Translations under genes and position numbers: made by a program
Notes under the pieces: model-generated
The model's database searches: none
The model's input: only the letters and a program-made list of their open reading frames with translations
Told to the model about the DNA's origin: nothing
Source: Nocardioides pantholopis
Lineage (GTDB): Bacteria > Actinomycetota > Actinomycetes > Propionibacteriales > Nocardioidaceae
DNA: 64,000 nucleotides
Direction: 5' to 3'
Assembly: GCF_003710085.1 (NCBI RefSeq)
Contig: NZ_CP033324.1
Span: 434,001-498,000, forward strand
Shown here: one piece after another, positions 47,465 to 56,167 of the stretch
How positions within the stretch are numbered: position 1 is the stretch's first letter
Layout of the letters: each line of letters opens with the position of its first letter

Positions 47465-48184
47465 ATGCAGCGCAGCAAGACCTACCGCGCGGCGTCGGAC
47501 ACGTTCGACAAGGACGAGCTCTACGCCCCGCTGGCCGCGATCAAGATCGCCAAGGCCGCGAGCAAGAAGAAGTTCGACGAGACCGTCGACGTGGTCATGC
47601 GCCTCGGCGTGGACCCCCGCAAGGCTGACCAGATGGTGCGCGGCACCGTCAACCTGCCCCACGGCACCGGCAAGACCAGCCGGGTCCTCGTGTTCGCCAA
47701 CGCCGACAAGGCCGAGGCGGCGCGTGAGGCCGGCGCCGACGTCGTCGGTGGCGACGAGCTGATCGAGAAGGTCAGCGGCGGCTGGCTCGACTTCGACGCC
47801 GTCGTCGCGACCCCCGACATGATGGGCAAGGTCGGCCGCCTCGGCCGCGTGCTCGGCCCCCGTGGCCTGATGCCGAACCCGAAGACCGGCACCGTCACGC
47901 CGGACGTCGCCAAGGCTGTCTCCGACATCAAGGGCGGCAAGATCGAGTTCCGGGTCGACCGGCACGCGAACCTGCACTTCATCATCGGCAAGGCCTCGTT
48001 CTCCGAGACCCAGCTCGCGGAGAACTACGCCGCGGCGCTCGAGGAGGTGCTGCGGCTCAAGCCGGCCAGCTCCAAGGGCCGCTACATCCGCAAGGTGACG
48101 GTCTCCACGACCATGGGCCCCGGCGTCCAGGTCGACCCGAACCGCACCAAGAACGTTGCGCTCGAGGACGACGCGCAGGCCTGA
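47465..48184 (+). CDS. rplA: 50S ribosomal protein L1
   Basis: 239 residues. '[20 protein letters not shown]', '[20 protein letters not shown]' and '[20 protein letters not shown]' are L1 signatures. Ends the rplK–rplA unit; a strong hairpin follows. Confidence 0.97.
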   Translation: MQRSKTYRAASDTFDKDELYAPLAAIKIAKAASKKKFDETVDVVMRLGVDPRKADQMVRGTVNLPHGTGKTSRVLVFANADKAEAAREAGADVVGGDELIEKVSGGWLDFDAVVATPDMMGKVGRLGRVLGPRGLMPNPKTGTVTPDVAKAVSDIKGGKIEFRVDRHANLHFIIGKASFSETQLAENYAAALEEVLRLKPASSKGRYIRKVTVSTTMGPGVQVDPNRTKNVALEDDAQA

Positions 48185-48202
48185 CCTGCCGTACGCCACG
48201 CA

Positions 48203-48238
48203 CGAGGCCCCGGTCACCTTTCGGTGACCGGGGCCTCG
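48203..48238. terminator. Terminator between rplA and the convergent aminotransferase
   Basis: Perfect 16-bp stem CGAGGCCCCGGTCACC / GGTGACCGGGGCCTCG with the loop TTTC, 19 bases after rplA. Being symmetrical, it can serve both convergent genes. Confidence 0.9.
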
Positions 48239-48274
48239 TCGTCGTGGGATGCGGGACCCCGGGGGCCCGGCGGG

Positions 48275-49563
48275 TCAGCCCGCGTCCGCGGCGAGCTTCT
48301 CCGCGGCGGCCAGGGCGACGCAGGTGGCCACGCCGGCCATGGCCGTCTCGACCTCGGGCAGCTGGGGGAAGGTCGGTGCCAGGCGGATGTTGCGGTCCCG
48401 GGGTCGTGTCCGTGCGGGAACGCCGAGCCGGCGGGGGTCAGTGCGATGCCGGCCTGGGCGGCGAGCTCGACGACCCGGGTGGCGGTGCCGTCCAGGACGT
48501 CGAGGTTCACGAAGTAGCCACCGGCCGGGTGGCTCCACTCCGCGACGTCGAGCCCGCCGAGACCCTGCTCCAGTGCGGTGTCGACCGCGGCGAACTTCGG
48601 CGCGATGATCTCGCGGTGGCGCCGCATCAGCGCGCGCACGCCCTCGGCGTCGCCGAAGAACTCCGCGTGCCGCAGCTGGTTGACCTTGTCGGGGCCGATC
48701 GAGGCCTTGCCGAGGTGCTGGAGGTACCAGGCCTTGTTGGCGGCCGACGCGGCCAGCACCGAGACCCCGGCTCCGGCGTAGGTGATCTTCGAGGTCGAGG
48801 CGAACAGGACCGGCCGGTCCGGGTTGCCCGCCCCGGCGGCCAGCGTGAGCACGTCGGCGCTGCGGGCCTCCTCGTCGGTCAGGTGGTGCAGCGCGTAGGC
48901 GTTGTCCCACATGATGCGGAAGTCCGGGGCGGCGGTCGGCATCGACACCAGCCGCCGGGCGACCTCGGGGGAGCAGACCGAGCCGGTGGGGTTGGCGTAC
49001 GTCGGGACCAGCCACATGCCCTTGACCGCCGGGTCCTCGGCCACGAGAGCGGCGACCGCGTCCGGGTCGGGGCCGTCGGCGCGCATCGGCACCGTCACCA
49101 TCTCGATGCCGAGGTCGGCGAGCAGTGCGAAGTGCCGGTCGTAGCCCGGCACCGGGCAGACGAACTTCACCACCGGCTCGTCCTTCCACGGGCGCTGCGA
49201 GCCGGGCCCGCCGTGCAGCACCATCGAGGTGATGACCTGGTGCATCAACGTCAGGCTGGAGTTGCCGCCGCAGACGACCTGGGCGACCTCGACGTCGAGG
49301 AGCTCGGCGAAGATCTCGCGCAGCTCGGCCAGGCCCTCGAGGCCGCCGTAGTTGCGGACGTCGGCGCCGGAACGGTCGCGGGTGGTGGTCGGGAGCCGCA
49401 ACAGCGCATCGGAGAGGTCGAGCTGGGCCGGGGACGGCTTGCCGCGGGTGAGGTCGAGCTTCAGGCCACGGGCCTGCAGGTCGGCGTACTCGGCCTGCTT
49501 CGCCGTGCGGAAGTCGGCGAGCTCGTCGGAGGACAGGGAGCGGAGTGGGGCGCGCGACGTCAT
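48275..49563 (-). CDS. PLP-dependent aminotransferase, aspartate type (apparent frameshift)
   Basis: Class I-fold aminotransferase of the actinobacterial aspartate-aminotransferase subgroup (PF12897 type). From ATG 49563: 'DLTRGKPSPAQLDLS', 'YGGLEGLAELREIFAEL', 'TYANPTGSVCSPEVARRL', 'MWDNAYALHHL' and the PLP lysine in 'FASTSKITYAGAGVSVLA'. The frame reads well to 'PAGSAFPHGHDP', then turns into an unlikely Ser/Pro/Trp tail that stops at 48214; the next frame gives 'DRNIRLAPTFPQLPEVETAM' and stops at 48275. One missing base in CCCGGGG (48397-48403) explains it. Intact length would be about 430. Confidence 0.85.
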
Positions 49564-49610
49564 GGTCCGATCCTGCCAGCGCCGTCCACCCGGTGGGTCG
49601 GCGGTCCGAT

Positions 49611-49639
49611 TTGGTGACCGGGCGGGTGCTGCGTACAGT
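49611..49639 (+). promoter_or_regulatory. rplJ promoter
   Basis: -35 TTGGTG (49611-49616) and -10 TACAGT (49634-49639) with a 17-base spacer, in the gap between the divergent aminotransferase and rplJ. Confidence 0.65.
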
Positions 49640-49645
49640 CTGCAC

Positions 49646-49835
49646 CTGAAACCAGAGACCGCCGGTTGTCATGCCGCATCAGCAGCACGACCGAAGGTTC
49701 CGCAGCAGCGGACGGCCAGCGCAGGTGAAGAGCCAGACCCGGGCCCCGGCCCGCAGTCCACGCCCTGAGCCTGTGCTCGGGGCGTTTGTCGTGTCGGGCC
49801 CTGTGCGGCGGTCTCCTAAGTACGGAAGGAGACCC
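49646..49835 (+). ncRNA. Probable ribosomal protein L10 leader of rplJ
   Basis: A ~190-base 5' leader separates the promoter from rplJ, as expected of the autoregulatory L10(L12)4-binding mRNA leader. It contains short G/C-rich arms that can pair and ends with the GGAAGGA ribosome site. I infer it from position and length; the kink-turn consensus was not confirmed. Confidence 0.45.
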
Positions 49836-50492
49836 ATGGCGCGGGCAGACAAGCAGGCGGCCGTCGCGGATATCGTTGAGTCCTTCAACGGGTCCGCCGG
49901 TGCCGTGCTGACCGAGTACCGCGGTCTCACCGTGAAGCAGCTGCAGGAACTGCGGCGCTCCCTCGGCGAGAACGCCAACTACGCCGTGGTCAAGAACACG
50001 CTGGCCAAGCTGGCCGCCACCCAGGCGGACATCGACGGCTTCGACGACCTGCTGACCGGTCCCACCGCGATCGCCTTCATCAACGGCGACGTGGTCGAGG
50101 CCGCCAAGGGTCTGCGTGACTTTGCCAAGGCCAACCCCGCCCTTGTCATCAAGGGCGGCGTCCTGGACGGCAAGTTCCTCGACGCTGCCGAGGTCGCCAA
50201 GCTGGCGTCCCTCGAGTCGCGTGAGGTGCTGCTGGGCAAGATGGCTGGCGCGATGCTCGCGTCGCTCAGCCAGGCCGTCTACCTGCTCAACGCCCCGCTC
50301 GCGCAGGCTGCCCGGCTCGCCGGCGCCCTGCAGGCAAAGGCCGAGCAGGACCCCTCGATCCTCGCAGGTGGTGCCGGTACGCCGGTCGCCGCCGAGGAGG
50401 CCCCGGCCGAGGCTGCTGCCGCGGACGAGGCCCCCGCCGACGAGGCGGCCGAGCCGGCCGCCTCCGACGAGGGCGACACCGCCGAGGCCTGA
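49836..50492 (+). CDS. rplJ: 50S ribosomal protein L10
   Basis: Base of the ribosomal stalk, 218 residues. '[20 protein letters not shown]' and '[12 protein letters not shown]' are L10 signatures; the C-terminal helix that binds L7/L12 dimers is followed by an Ala/Glu/Asp-rich tail of ~45 residues typical of actinobacteria. ATG 49836 follows GGAAGGA. Confidence 0.96.
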   Translation: MARADKQAAVADIVESFNGSAGAVLTEYRGLTVKQLQELRRSLGENANYAVVKNTLAKLAATQADIDGFDDLLTGPTAIAFINGDVVEAAKGLRDFAKANPALVIKGGVLDGKFLDAAEVAKLASLESREVLLGKMAGAMLASLSQAVYLLNAPLAQAARLAGALQAKAEQDPSILAGGAGTPVAAEEAPAEAAAADEAPADEAAEPAASDEGDTAEA

Positions 50493-50579
50493 GCTCCGCT
50501 CAGTCACGGCTACACCACCACCTGAAACCCCGGCCGGCCGCTCGACGGTCCCGGCCACCGAACGGAAGGAAACGCCATC

Positions 50580-50969
50580 ATGGCGAAGCTCACCACCTCC
50601 GAGCTGCTTGACGCGTTCAAGGAGATGACCCTCATCGAGCTCAGCGAGTTCGTGAAGGAGTTCGAGGAGACCTTCGGCGTCACCGCCGCTGCCCCGGTCG
50701 CCGTTGCCGCTGCTCCCGCCGCCGGCGGTGGCGCGGGCGCCGAGGAGGCCGCTGCCCAGGACGAGTTCGACGTCATCCTGGAGTCCGCTGGCGAGAAGAA
50801 GATCAACGTCATCAAGGAGGTGCGCGCCCTGACCTCCCTCGGCCTGAAGGAGGCCAAGGAGCTGGTCGAGGCCGCGCCGAAGGCGATCCTGGAGAAGGTT
50901 GCCAAGGACGCTGCGGACAAGGCCAAGGAGGCGCTCGAGGGCGCCGGGGCCACCGTCACCCTCAAGTGA
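50580..50969 (+). CDS. rplL: 50S ribosomal protein L7/L12
   Basis: 129 residues: N-terminal dimerisation helices ('[20 protein letters not shown]'), Ala/Gly hinge, and the C-terminal domain with '[20 protein letters not shown]', the factor-binding face. 87 bases after rplJ; followed by the terminator hairpin. Confidence 0.97.
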   Translation: MAKLTTSELLDAFKEMTLIELSEFVKEFEETFGVTAAAPVAVAAAPAAGGGAGAEEAAAQDEFDVILESAGEKKINVIKEVRALTSLGLKEAKELVEAAPKAILEKVAKDAADKAKEALEGAGATVTLK

Positions 50970-51014
50970 CCCACGGCCGCCGGGCGTTCGCGCCCGCCGG
51001 CTGAGCACGACCGC

Positions 51015-51050
51015 CAGGGGCGGCCATCCGGAGACGGATGGCCGCCCCTG
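51015..51050 (+). terminator. Terminator after rplL
   Basis: Perfect 15-bp stem CAGGGGCGGCCATCC / GGATGGCCGCCCCTG, 6-base loop, followed by CGGCGTTTCT. A weaker hairpin (GGGCG-TTCG-CGCCC) precedes it. It separates the ribosomal unit from the mce operon. Confidence 0.85.
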
Positions 51051-51127
51051 CGGCGTTTCTGGGGATCCCGCCGGTCACCCCCTGGACATGAGGTTTCCGT
51101 CACAATCACGCCGGGTATGCCGCGGAA

Positions 51128-51148
51128 GGCCGCGCCGAGGGCGCGGCC
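51128..51148. promoter_or_regulatory. Hairpin in the mce upstream region
   Basis: GGCCGCGCC-GAG-GGCGCGGCC, perfect 9-bp arms, between the rplL terminator and the mce promoter area. Could be a second terminator or a structured site. Confidence 0.4.
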
Positions 51149-51218
51149 CCTGCATGTGACGACAACCACGTAGTGGCGTAACCTCCGGGCCGTACTGCCG
51201 TTGTTACTCGTCAGTGGG

Positions 51219-51238
51219 ACACGTGTACGAACACGTGT
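51219..51238. promoter_or_regulatory. Twin ACACGTGT palindromes before the mce operon
   Basis: ACACGTGT at 51219-51226 and again at 51231-51238, four bases apart; the second extends to the 10-bp palindrome AACACGTGTT. A possible -35 TTGTTA (51201-51206) places the boxes over the -10 region. Layout fits a repressor such as a TetR-family protein; mycobacterial mce operons have TetR, FadR-type and KstR regulators. No regulator gene is adjacent. Confidence 0.5.
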
Positions 51239-51279
51239 TGATGCGGACAGCGGCGTGACGCACGGAGAGGGGACACGGC

Positions 51280-52233
51280 GTGGGCGTGGAGATCAGGGTG
51301 GACGACCTCACCAAGTCCTTCGGCAAGCAGCTGATCTGGGGCGGCGTCACGCTCACCATCCCCGCCGGCGAGGTCTCGGTGATGCTGGGCCCCTCGGGCA
51401 CCGGCAAGTCGGTCTTCCTCAAGGCCCTCATCGGCCTGCTCAAGCCCGACCGGGGCTCGATCCTCATCGAGGGCACCGACATCGCGAGCTGCTCGGAGAA
51501 GGACCTCTACGAGATCCGCAAGCTCTTCGGCGTGCTGTTCCAGGACGGCGCGATGTTCGGCTCGATGAACCTCTTCGACAACGTCGCGTTCCCGCTGCGC
51601 GAGCACACCAGGAAGACCGAGTCCGAGATCCGTGCCGTGGTCATGGAGAAGATGGACCTGGTCGGCCTGGTGGGCGCCGAGACCAAGCTCCCCGGTGAGA
51701 TCTCGGGCGGGATGCGCAAGCGCGCGGGCCTGGCCCGGGCGCTGGTCCTGGACCCCGAGATCCTCCTCATCGACGAGCCCGACTCCGGGCTGGACCCGGT
51801 GCGCACGTCGTTCATCAACCAGCTCTTCATCGACCTGAACGCCCAGATCGACGCGACGTTCCTGATCGTCACCCACGACATCAACACCGCCCGCACGGTC
51901 CCGGACAACATCGGCCTGCTCTACCACAAGCACCTGGCGATGTTCGGGCCCCGGGAGATGCTGCTCTCGTCCGAGGAGCCCGTGGTCCGCCAGTTCCTCA
52001 ACGCCCAGACCGTGGGGCCGATCGGGATGTCGGAGGAGAAGGACGCCGACGAGCTCGCGGCCGAGCAGCACATCGCGATGCCGCCGCTGCCCCCGATCCC
52101 GCTCCAGCTCGAGCCGTCCAACGGCGTCCCGCGGCGCAGCCAGCGCGAGCCGGGTGCCTGGTGCCGCGAGCATGGCGTGACCCCGCCCCCGGGCTCCTTC
52201 TCGCCGCAGCTGGCCCTGACGGCGGGCGGCTGA
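51280..52233 (+). CDS. mceG: Mce transporter ATPase (MceG/Mkl, MlaF-like)
   Basis: ABC ATPase that energises the YrbE permeases of the Mce lipid importer. 317 residues from GTG 51280 after GGAGAGG. Walker A 'MLGPSGTGKSVFLKAL', signature 'EISGGMRKRAGLARALVLDP', Walker B 'ILLIDEPDSGLDP', H-loop 'IVTHDI'. 'ISGGMRKR' is characteristic of MlaF/Mkl. A ~60-residue Pro-rich C-terminal extension follows the ATPase. Mkl in M. tuberculosis sits at the matching position between rplL and rpoB but alone. Confidence 0.93.
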   Translation: MGVEIRVDDLTKSFGKQLIWGGVTLTIPAGEVSVMLGPSGTGKSVFLKALIGLLKPDRGSILIEGTDIASCSEKDLYEIRKLFGVLFQDGAMFGSMNLFDNVAFPLREHTRKTESEIRAVVMEKMDLVGLVGAETKLPGEISGGMRKRAGLARALVLDPEILLIDEPDSGLDPVRTSFINQLFIDLNAQIDATFLIVTHDINTARTVPDNIGLLYHKHLAMFGPREMLLSSEEPVVRQFLNAQTVGPIGMSEEKDADELAAEQHIAMPPLPPIPLQLEPSNGVPRRSQREPGAWCREHGVTPPPGSFSPQLALTAGG

Positions 52234-52259
52234 GCGATGACCTCGACCACCACCCCCGG

Positions 52260-53021
52260 GTGCTCGCTCCCGTCGGCACCGCCGGCAAGCTCTTCGCGTT
52301 CGGCCTCGACGTCGCCCGCGCGCTGTTCCGTCGTCCCTTCCAGCTGCGCGAGTTCATCCAGCAGGCCTGGTTCATCGCCTCGGTGACGATCATCCCCACG
52401 GCGCTGGTCGCCATCCCTTTCGGCGCGGTCATCGCCCTGCAGGTCGGTGGGCTGATCAAGCAGTTCGGCGCCCAGTCCTTCACCGGGTCCGCCGCGGTGC
52501 TCGCCGTGGTCCGCGAGGCCGGGCCGATCGCCACCTCGCTGCTGATCGCCGGCGCCGCCGGCTCGGCGATCGCCGCCGACCTCGGCGCCCGCAAGATCCG
52601 CGAGGAGCTGGACGCGATGATGGTGCTGGGCATCGACCCGATCCAGCGCCTCGTCGTCCCACGGGTGCTGGCCTGCATGCTGATCGCGGTCTTCCTCAAC
52701 GGCCTGGTCAGCGTCGTGGGCGTGGCCGGTGGCTACGTGTTCAACGTCGTGCTCCAGGACGGCACCCCGGGGGCCTACCTCGCAAGCTTCACCGCCCTGG
52801 CCCAGCTGCCGGACCTGTGGCAGGGGATGGTCAAGGCCCTGGCCTTCGGCCTGATCGCCGCGGTCGTCGCCTGCTACAAGGGGATGAACGCCAAGGGCGG
52901 CCCCAAGGGGGTGGGCGACGCGGTCAACGAGTCGGTCGTCATCACCTTCTTGCTCCTGTTCGTCGTCAACTTCGTGATGAGCGCGATCTACCTGCAGCTC
53001 GTCCCACCGAAGACGGGGTGA
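52260..53021 (+). CDS. yrbEA: YrbE/MlaE-family permease A (start uncertain, possible frameshift)
   Basis: Membrane permease of the Mce importer. The frame carries 'EFIQQAWFIASVTIIPTALV', 'VREAGPIATSLLIAGAAGSA' and 'LGARKIREELDAMMVLGIDP', the MlaE signature with its conserved Glu. GTG 52260 gives 253 residues but has no ribosome site. ATG 52237, four bases after the mceG stop, is better placed but in another frame; one extra C in CCCCC (52253-52257) would join them. Immediately followed by the second permease. Confidence 0.9.
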   Translation: MLAPVGTAGKLFAFGLDVARALFRRPFQLREFIQQAWFIASVTIIPTALVAIPFGAVIALQVGGLIKQFGAQSFTGSAAVLAVVREAGPIATSLLIAGAAGSAIAADLGARKIREELDAMMVLGIDPIQRLVVPRVLACMLIAVFLNGLVSVVGVAGGYVFNVVLQDGTPGAYLASFTALAQLPDLWQGMVKALAFGLIAAVVACYKGMNAKGGPKGVGDAVNESVVITFLLLFVVNFVMSAIYLQLVPPKTG

Positions 53022-53025
53022 TCCG

Positions 53026-53853
53026 GTGGCCAACCTGCGCGCCGTCTACGAACGGCCCCTGAAGTCCCTGGACGCCCTCGGCGCCCAGCTGGCGTTCTAC
53101 GTCCGCGCGCTCGCGTGGACGCCCCGCACCGTGCGCCGCTACAAGGCGGAGATCCTGCGGATCCTCGCCGAGGTGACGCTCGGCTCCGGCGCGCTGGCCG
53201 TCATCGGCGGCACCGTGGGCGTGATCCTCGCGATGTGCTTCTTCACCGGCACCGAGGTCGGGCTGCAGGGGTACGCCGCGCTCAACCAGATCGGCACCGC
53301 GGCGTTCTCGGGCTTCCTCTCGGCGTACTTCAACACCCGCGAGATCGCGCCGCTGGTGGCTGCCATCGCCCTCGCCGCGACCGTCGGGTGCGGCTTCACC
53401 GCCCAGCTCGGCGCCATGCGCATCTCCGAGGAGGTCGACGCGCTCGAGGTGATGGCGATCCCGTCGCTGCCGTTCCTGGTCACGACGCGGATCATCGGCG
53501 GCCTGATCGCGATCATCCCGCTGTACGTCGTCGGGCTGCTCTCCTCCTACTTCGCGACCCGGCTGACCCTGACCACGTTCTTCGGCCAGTCCACCGGCAC
53601 CTACGACCACTACTTCAACCAGTTCCTCCCACCCGAGGACGTGCTGTGGTCCTTCGGGAAGGTGATGGTCTTCGCGGTCGTGGTGATCCTCATCCACTGC
53701 TACCACGGCTACACGGCCAGCGGCGGCCCCGCCGGCGTGGGGATCGCGGTGGGCCGGGCGGTGCGCACCAGCATCGTGGCCATCAACGTCATCGACCTGA
53801 TGCTGTCGATGGCGATCTGGGGGACGACGACCACGGTGAGGTTGGCCGGGTGA
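53026..53853 (+). CDS. yrbEB: YrbE/MlaE-family permease B
   Basis: Second permease, 275 residues from GTG 53026. 'IGTAAFSGFLSAYFNTREIA', 'GCGFTAQLGAMRISEEVDAL' and 'VMAIPSLPFLVTTRIIG' are the MlaE/YrbE motifs. Forms the membrane dimer with YrbEA. Its stop overlaps the mceA GTG by four bases. Confidence 0.94.
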   Translation: MANLRAVYERPLKSLDALGAQLAFYVRALAWTPRTVRRYKAEILRILAEVTLGSGALAVIGGTVGVILAMCFFTGTEVGLQGYAALNQIGTAAFSGFLSAYFNTREIAPLVAAIALAATVGCGFTAQLGAMRISEEVDALEVMAIPSLPFLVTTRIIGGLIAIIPLYVVGLLSSYFATRLTLTTFFGQSTGTYDHYFNQFLPPEDVLWSFGKVMVFAVVVILIHCYHGYTASGGPAGVGIAVGRAVRTSIVAINVIDLMLSMAIWGTTTTVRLAG

Positions 53854-55136
53854 GCGCGCTGGTGCTGCGGACCCGGCTGCTGGGGATCGTGTTCCTGGCC
53901 TTCGTGGTCGGGGCGGTCTACCTCACCTACGCGACGTTCACCAAGAAGTTCACCGACTACGACCGGGTGACGCTGCAGACCTCGTCGATCGGGCTGCAGC
54001 TGCCCACCCGGGCCGACGTGAAGATCCGCGGGGTCATCGTCGGCGAGGTGCTCGACTTCGACACCACCGCCGGCGGCGCCGAGCTGACGCTGGGCATCTA
54101 TCCCGACGAGCGCGCCACGATCCCGGCCAACGTCACCGGCGCGATCGTCCCGAAGACCCTGTTCGGCGAGAAGTACGTCTCGCTGGTGGTGCCCGAGCAG
54201 CCGGCCGCCAAGCCGATCCGGACCGGCCAGACGATCAAGCGGACCCGGGTCGCGACCGAGGTCGAGGCGGTCCTCTCCGACCTCTACCCGCTGCTGCGCG
54301 CGGTGCAGCCGGCGGACCTGAACCGGACCCTGAACGCGCTGGCGACCGCCCTCGACGGCCGGGGCGCCCAGCTCGGCGAGAGCATCGAGGTCCTCGACGG
54401 CTACCTGAAGCGCATCAACCCGGAGATCCCGGCCCTGGTCGAGGACCTCCGGCTGACCGCGGAGGTCTCCGAGATCTACGCGGACGTGCTGCCCGAGGTC
54501 GGGCAGATCCTCAAGGACACGATCAAGACGACCGGCACGCTCGAGGAGCGGGAGGGCGACCTCAACGCGCTGTTCACCGACGTGGGCGCCTTCGCGGGCA
54601 CCACCCGGGACTTCCTGGCCGACAACGGCGACAACCTGGTGCGACTCGGCGAGGTCAGCGAGCCGGTGACCCGGCTGCTGGCCAAGTACGCGCCGGAGTA
54701 CCCGTGCCTGCTGGAGGGCATCGTGGGCGCGGGCAACCTGCAGGCCGAGGCGTTCCGCGGCTACACCCTGCACATCGTGCTCGAGCTGCTGCCCAACCAG
54801 CCCCGGCCCTACGGTCCCGGGGACAAGCCGCGCTTCGGCGAGGACCGCGGGCCGACCTGCCTGCACCTGCCGAACCCGGGCGGCAGCCAGGAGAACCCGC
54901 TGCGCCGCCAGCCGAACATGGACGACGGCGTGGACCGGCCGACCGGGAAGGGCACCATGCGGGTCGCTCCCGACTACGGGCTGACCGGCGGCGACCGGGC
55001 CGGGACGGTGGCCGAGACCGAGCTGCTGCGCTCGCTGCTCGGCACCGCGTCCGGCACCCCGCCCGAGGACGTCGACGACCTGGGCGTGCTGCTGCTGGGT
55101 CCGATGGCCCGGGGCGCGGAGGTGTCGCTGCGATGA
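53850..55136 (+). CDS. mceA: Mce family protein A
   Basis: 428 residues from GTG 53850. One N-terminal membrane anchor ('LLGIVFLAFVVGAVYLTYA'), then the MCE/MlaD beta-barrel ('GLQLPTRADVKIRGVIVGEV', 'PKTLFGEKYVSLVVPE'), a long helical domain and a Pro-rich end. Probably one chain of the extracytoplasmic Mce hexamer that shuttles lipid across the periplasm or wall space. Confidence 0.93.
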   Translation: MSALVLRTRLLGIVFLAFVVGAVYLTYATFTKKFTDYDRVTLQTSSIGLQLPTRADVKIRGVIVGEVLDFDTTAGGAELTLGIYPDERATIPANVTGAIVPKTLFGEKYVSLVVPEQPAAKPIRTGQTIKRTRVATEVEAVLSDLYPLLRAVQPADLNRTLNALATALDGRGAQLGESIEVLDGYLKRINPEIPALVEDLRLTAEVSEIYADVLPEVGQILKDTIKTTGTLEEREGDLNALFTDVGAFAGTTRDFLADNGDNLVRLGEVSEPVTRLLAKYAPEYPCLLEGIVGAGNLQAEAFRGYTLHIVLELLPNQPRPYGPGDKPRFGEDRGPTCLHLPNPGGSQENPLRRQPNMDDGVDRPTGKGTMRVAPDYGLTGGDRAGTVAETELLRSLLGTASGTPPEDVDDLGVLLLGPMARGAEVSLR

Positions 55137-56167
55137 AGGTCCTCGACCGGCGCACCGGCGCCGACCTGGTCAAGCTCCTGGTGTTCTTCGTCGTGACGAC
55201 GCTGGCCACCGGCGTGCTGGTGGTCGTCATCGGCAACCTCTCCTTCGCCGACAGCCGCGAGTACAGCGCCGACTTCGTCGACGCCACCGGGGTCGTGAAG
55301 GGCGACGACGTCCGGGTGGCCGGGGTCAAGGTCGGCAGCGTCAGCGCCGTCGAGATCGTCGACGACAGTCGTGCCCGAGTCACCTTCGACGTCGCCGAGG
55401 AGACCCGGGTCAGCGGGTCCACCCACGTCGCGATCCGCTACCGCAACCTGGTCGGGCAGCGGTACCTCACGCTGACCGAGGAGGTCGGCGACACCAAGCG
55501 GCTCGAGGAGGGGACCACGATCCCCGTCGGCCGGACCAAGCCCGCGCTCGACCTCACGGTCCTCTTCAACGGGTTCAAACCGCTGTTCCAGGCGCTCTCG
55601 CCCGCCGACCTCAACAAGCTCTCCTACGAGATCGTCCAGGTGTTCCAGGGCGAGGGCGGCACCCTGGAGAGCCTGCTGGGCCACACCGCCTCGGTCACGA
55701 CCACCCTCGCCGACCGCGACGAGGTGATCAGTGCGCTGATCACCAACCTCAACGACGTGCTCGACCACCTCGGCGACCGCGACGAGCAGCTGTCCCGGCT
55801 GATCGTGAACTTCCGGACCCTGGTCGGCGGGCTCAAGGACGACCGCAAGGCGATCCTGGGATCCCTGGAGTCGATCTCGGCGCTCTCCACCGAGACCGCC
55901 GGGCTCGTCGAGGGGATCGAGGACCCGTTCGTCGAGGACGTCAAGCAGCTGCGCCGACTGACCGGCAACATCGCGAAGAACAAGGGCGAGCTGGACCGGG
56001 CCATGCAGGTGCTGCCGATCAAGCTGGAGAAGATCGGGCGCACCGCGACGTACGGGTCGTTCTTCAACTTCTACCTGTGCCACGTGGGCGGCCGGATCCG
56101 GCTGCCCGGCGGGATCGCACCATCCCTCAAGGTCAGCATCCCCTCGGAGAGGTGTGATCTCGGATGA
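55133..56167 (+). CDS. mceB: Mce family protein B
   Basis: 344 residues, ATG overlapping the mceA stop by four bases. N-terminal anchor ('LVKLLVFFVVTTLATGVLVV'), MCE domain with 'GVVKGDDVRVAGVKVGSVSA' and 'IRYRNLVGQRYLTL', then helices and the conserved Cys-containing end 'FNFYLCHVGGRIRLPGG'. Confidence 0.93.
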   Translation: MKVLDRRTGADLVKLLVFFVVTTLATGVLVVVIGNLSFADSREYSADFVDATGVVKGDDVRVAGVKVGSVSAVEIVDDSRARVTFDVAEETRVSGSTHVAIRYRNLVGQRYLTLTEEVGDTKRLEEGTTIPVGRTKPALDLTVLFNGFKPLFQALSPADLNKLSYEIVQVFQGEGGTLESLLGHTASVTTTLADRDEVISALITNLNDVLDHLGDRDEQLSRLIVNFRTLVGGLKDDRKAILGSLESISALSTETAGLVEGIEDPFVEDVKQLRRLTGNIAKNKGELDRAMQVLPIKLEKIGRTATYGSFFNFYLCHVGGRIRLPGGIAPSLKVSIPSERCDLG

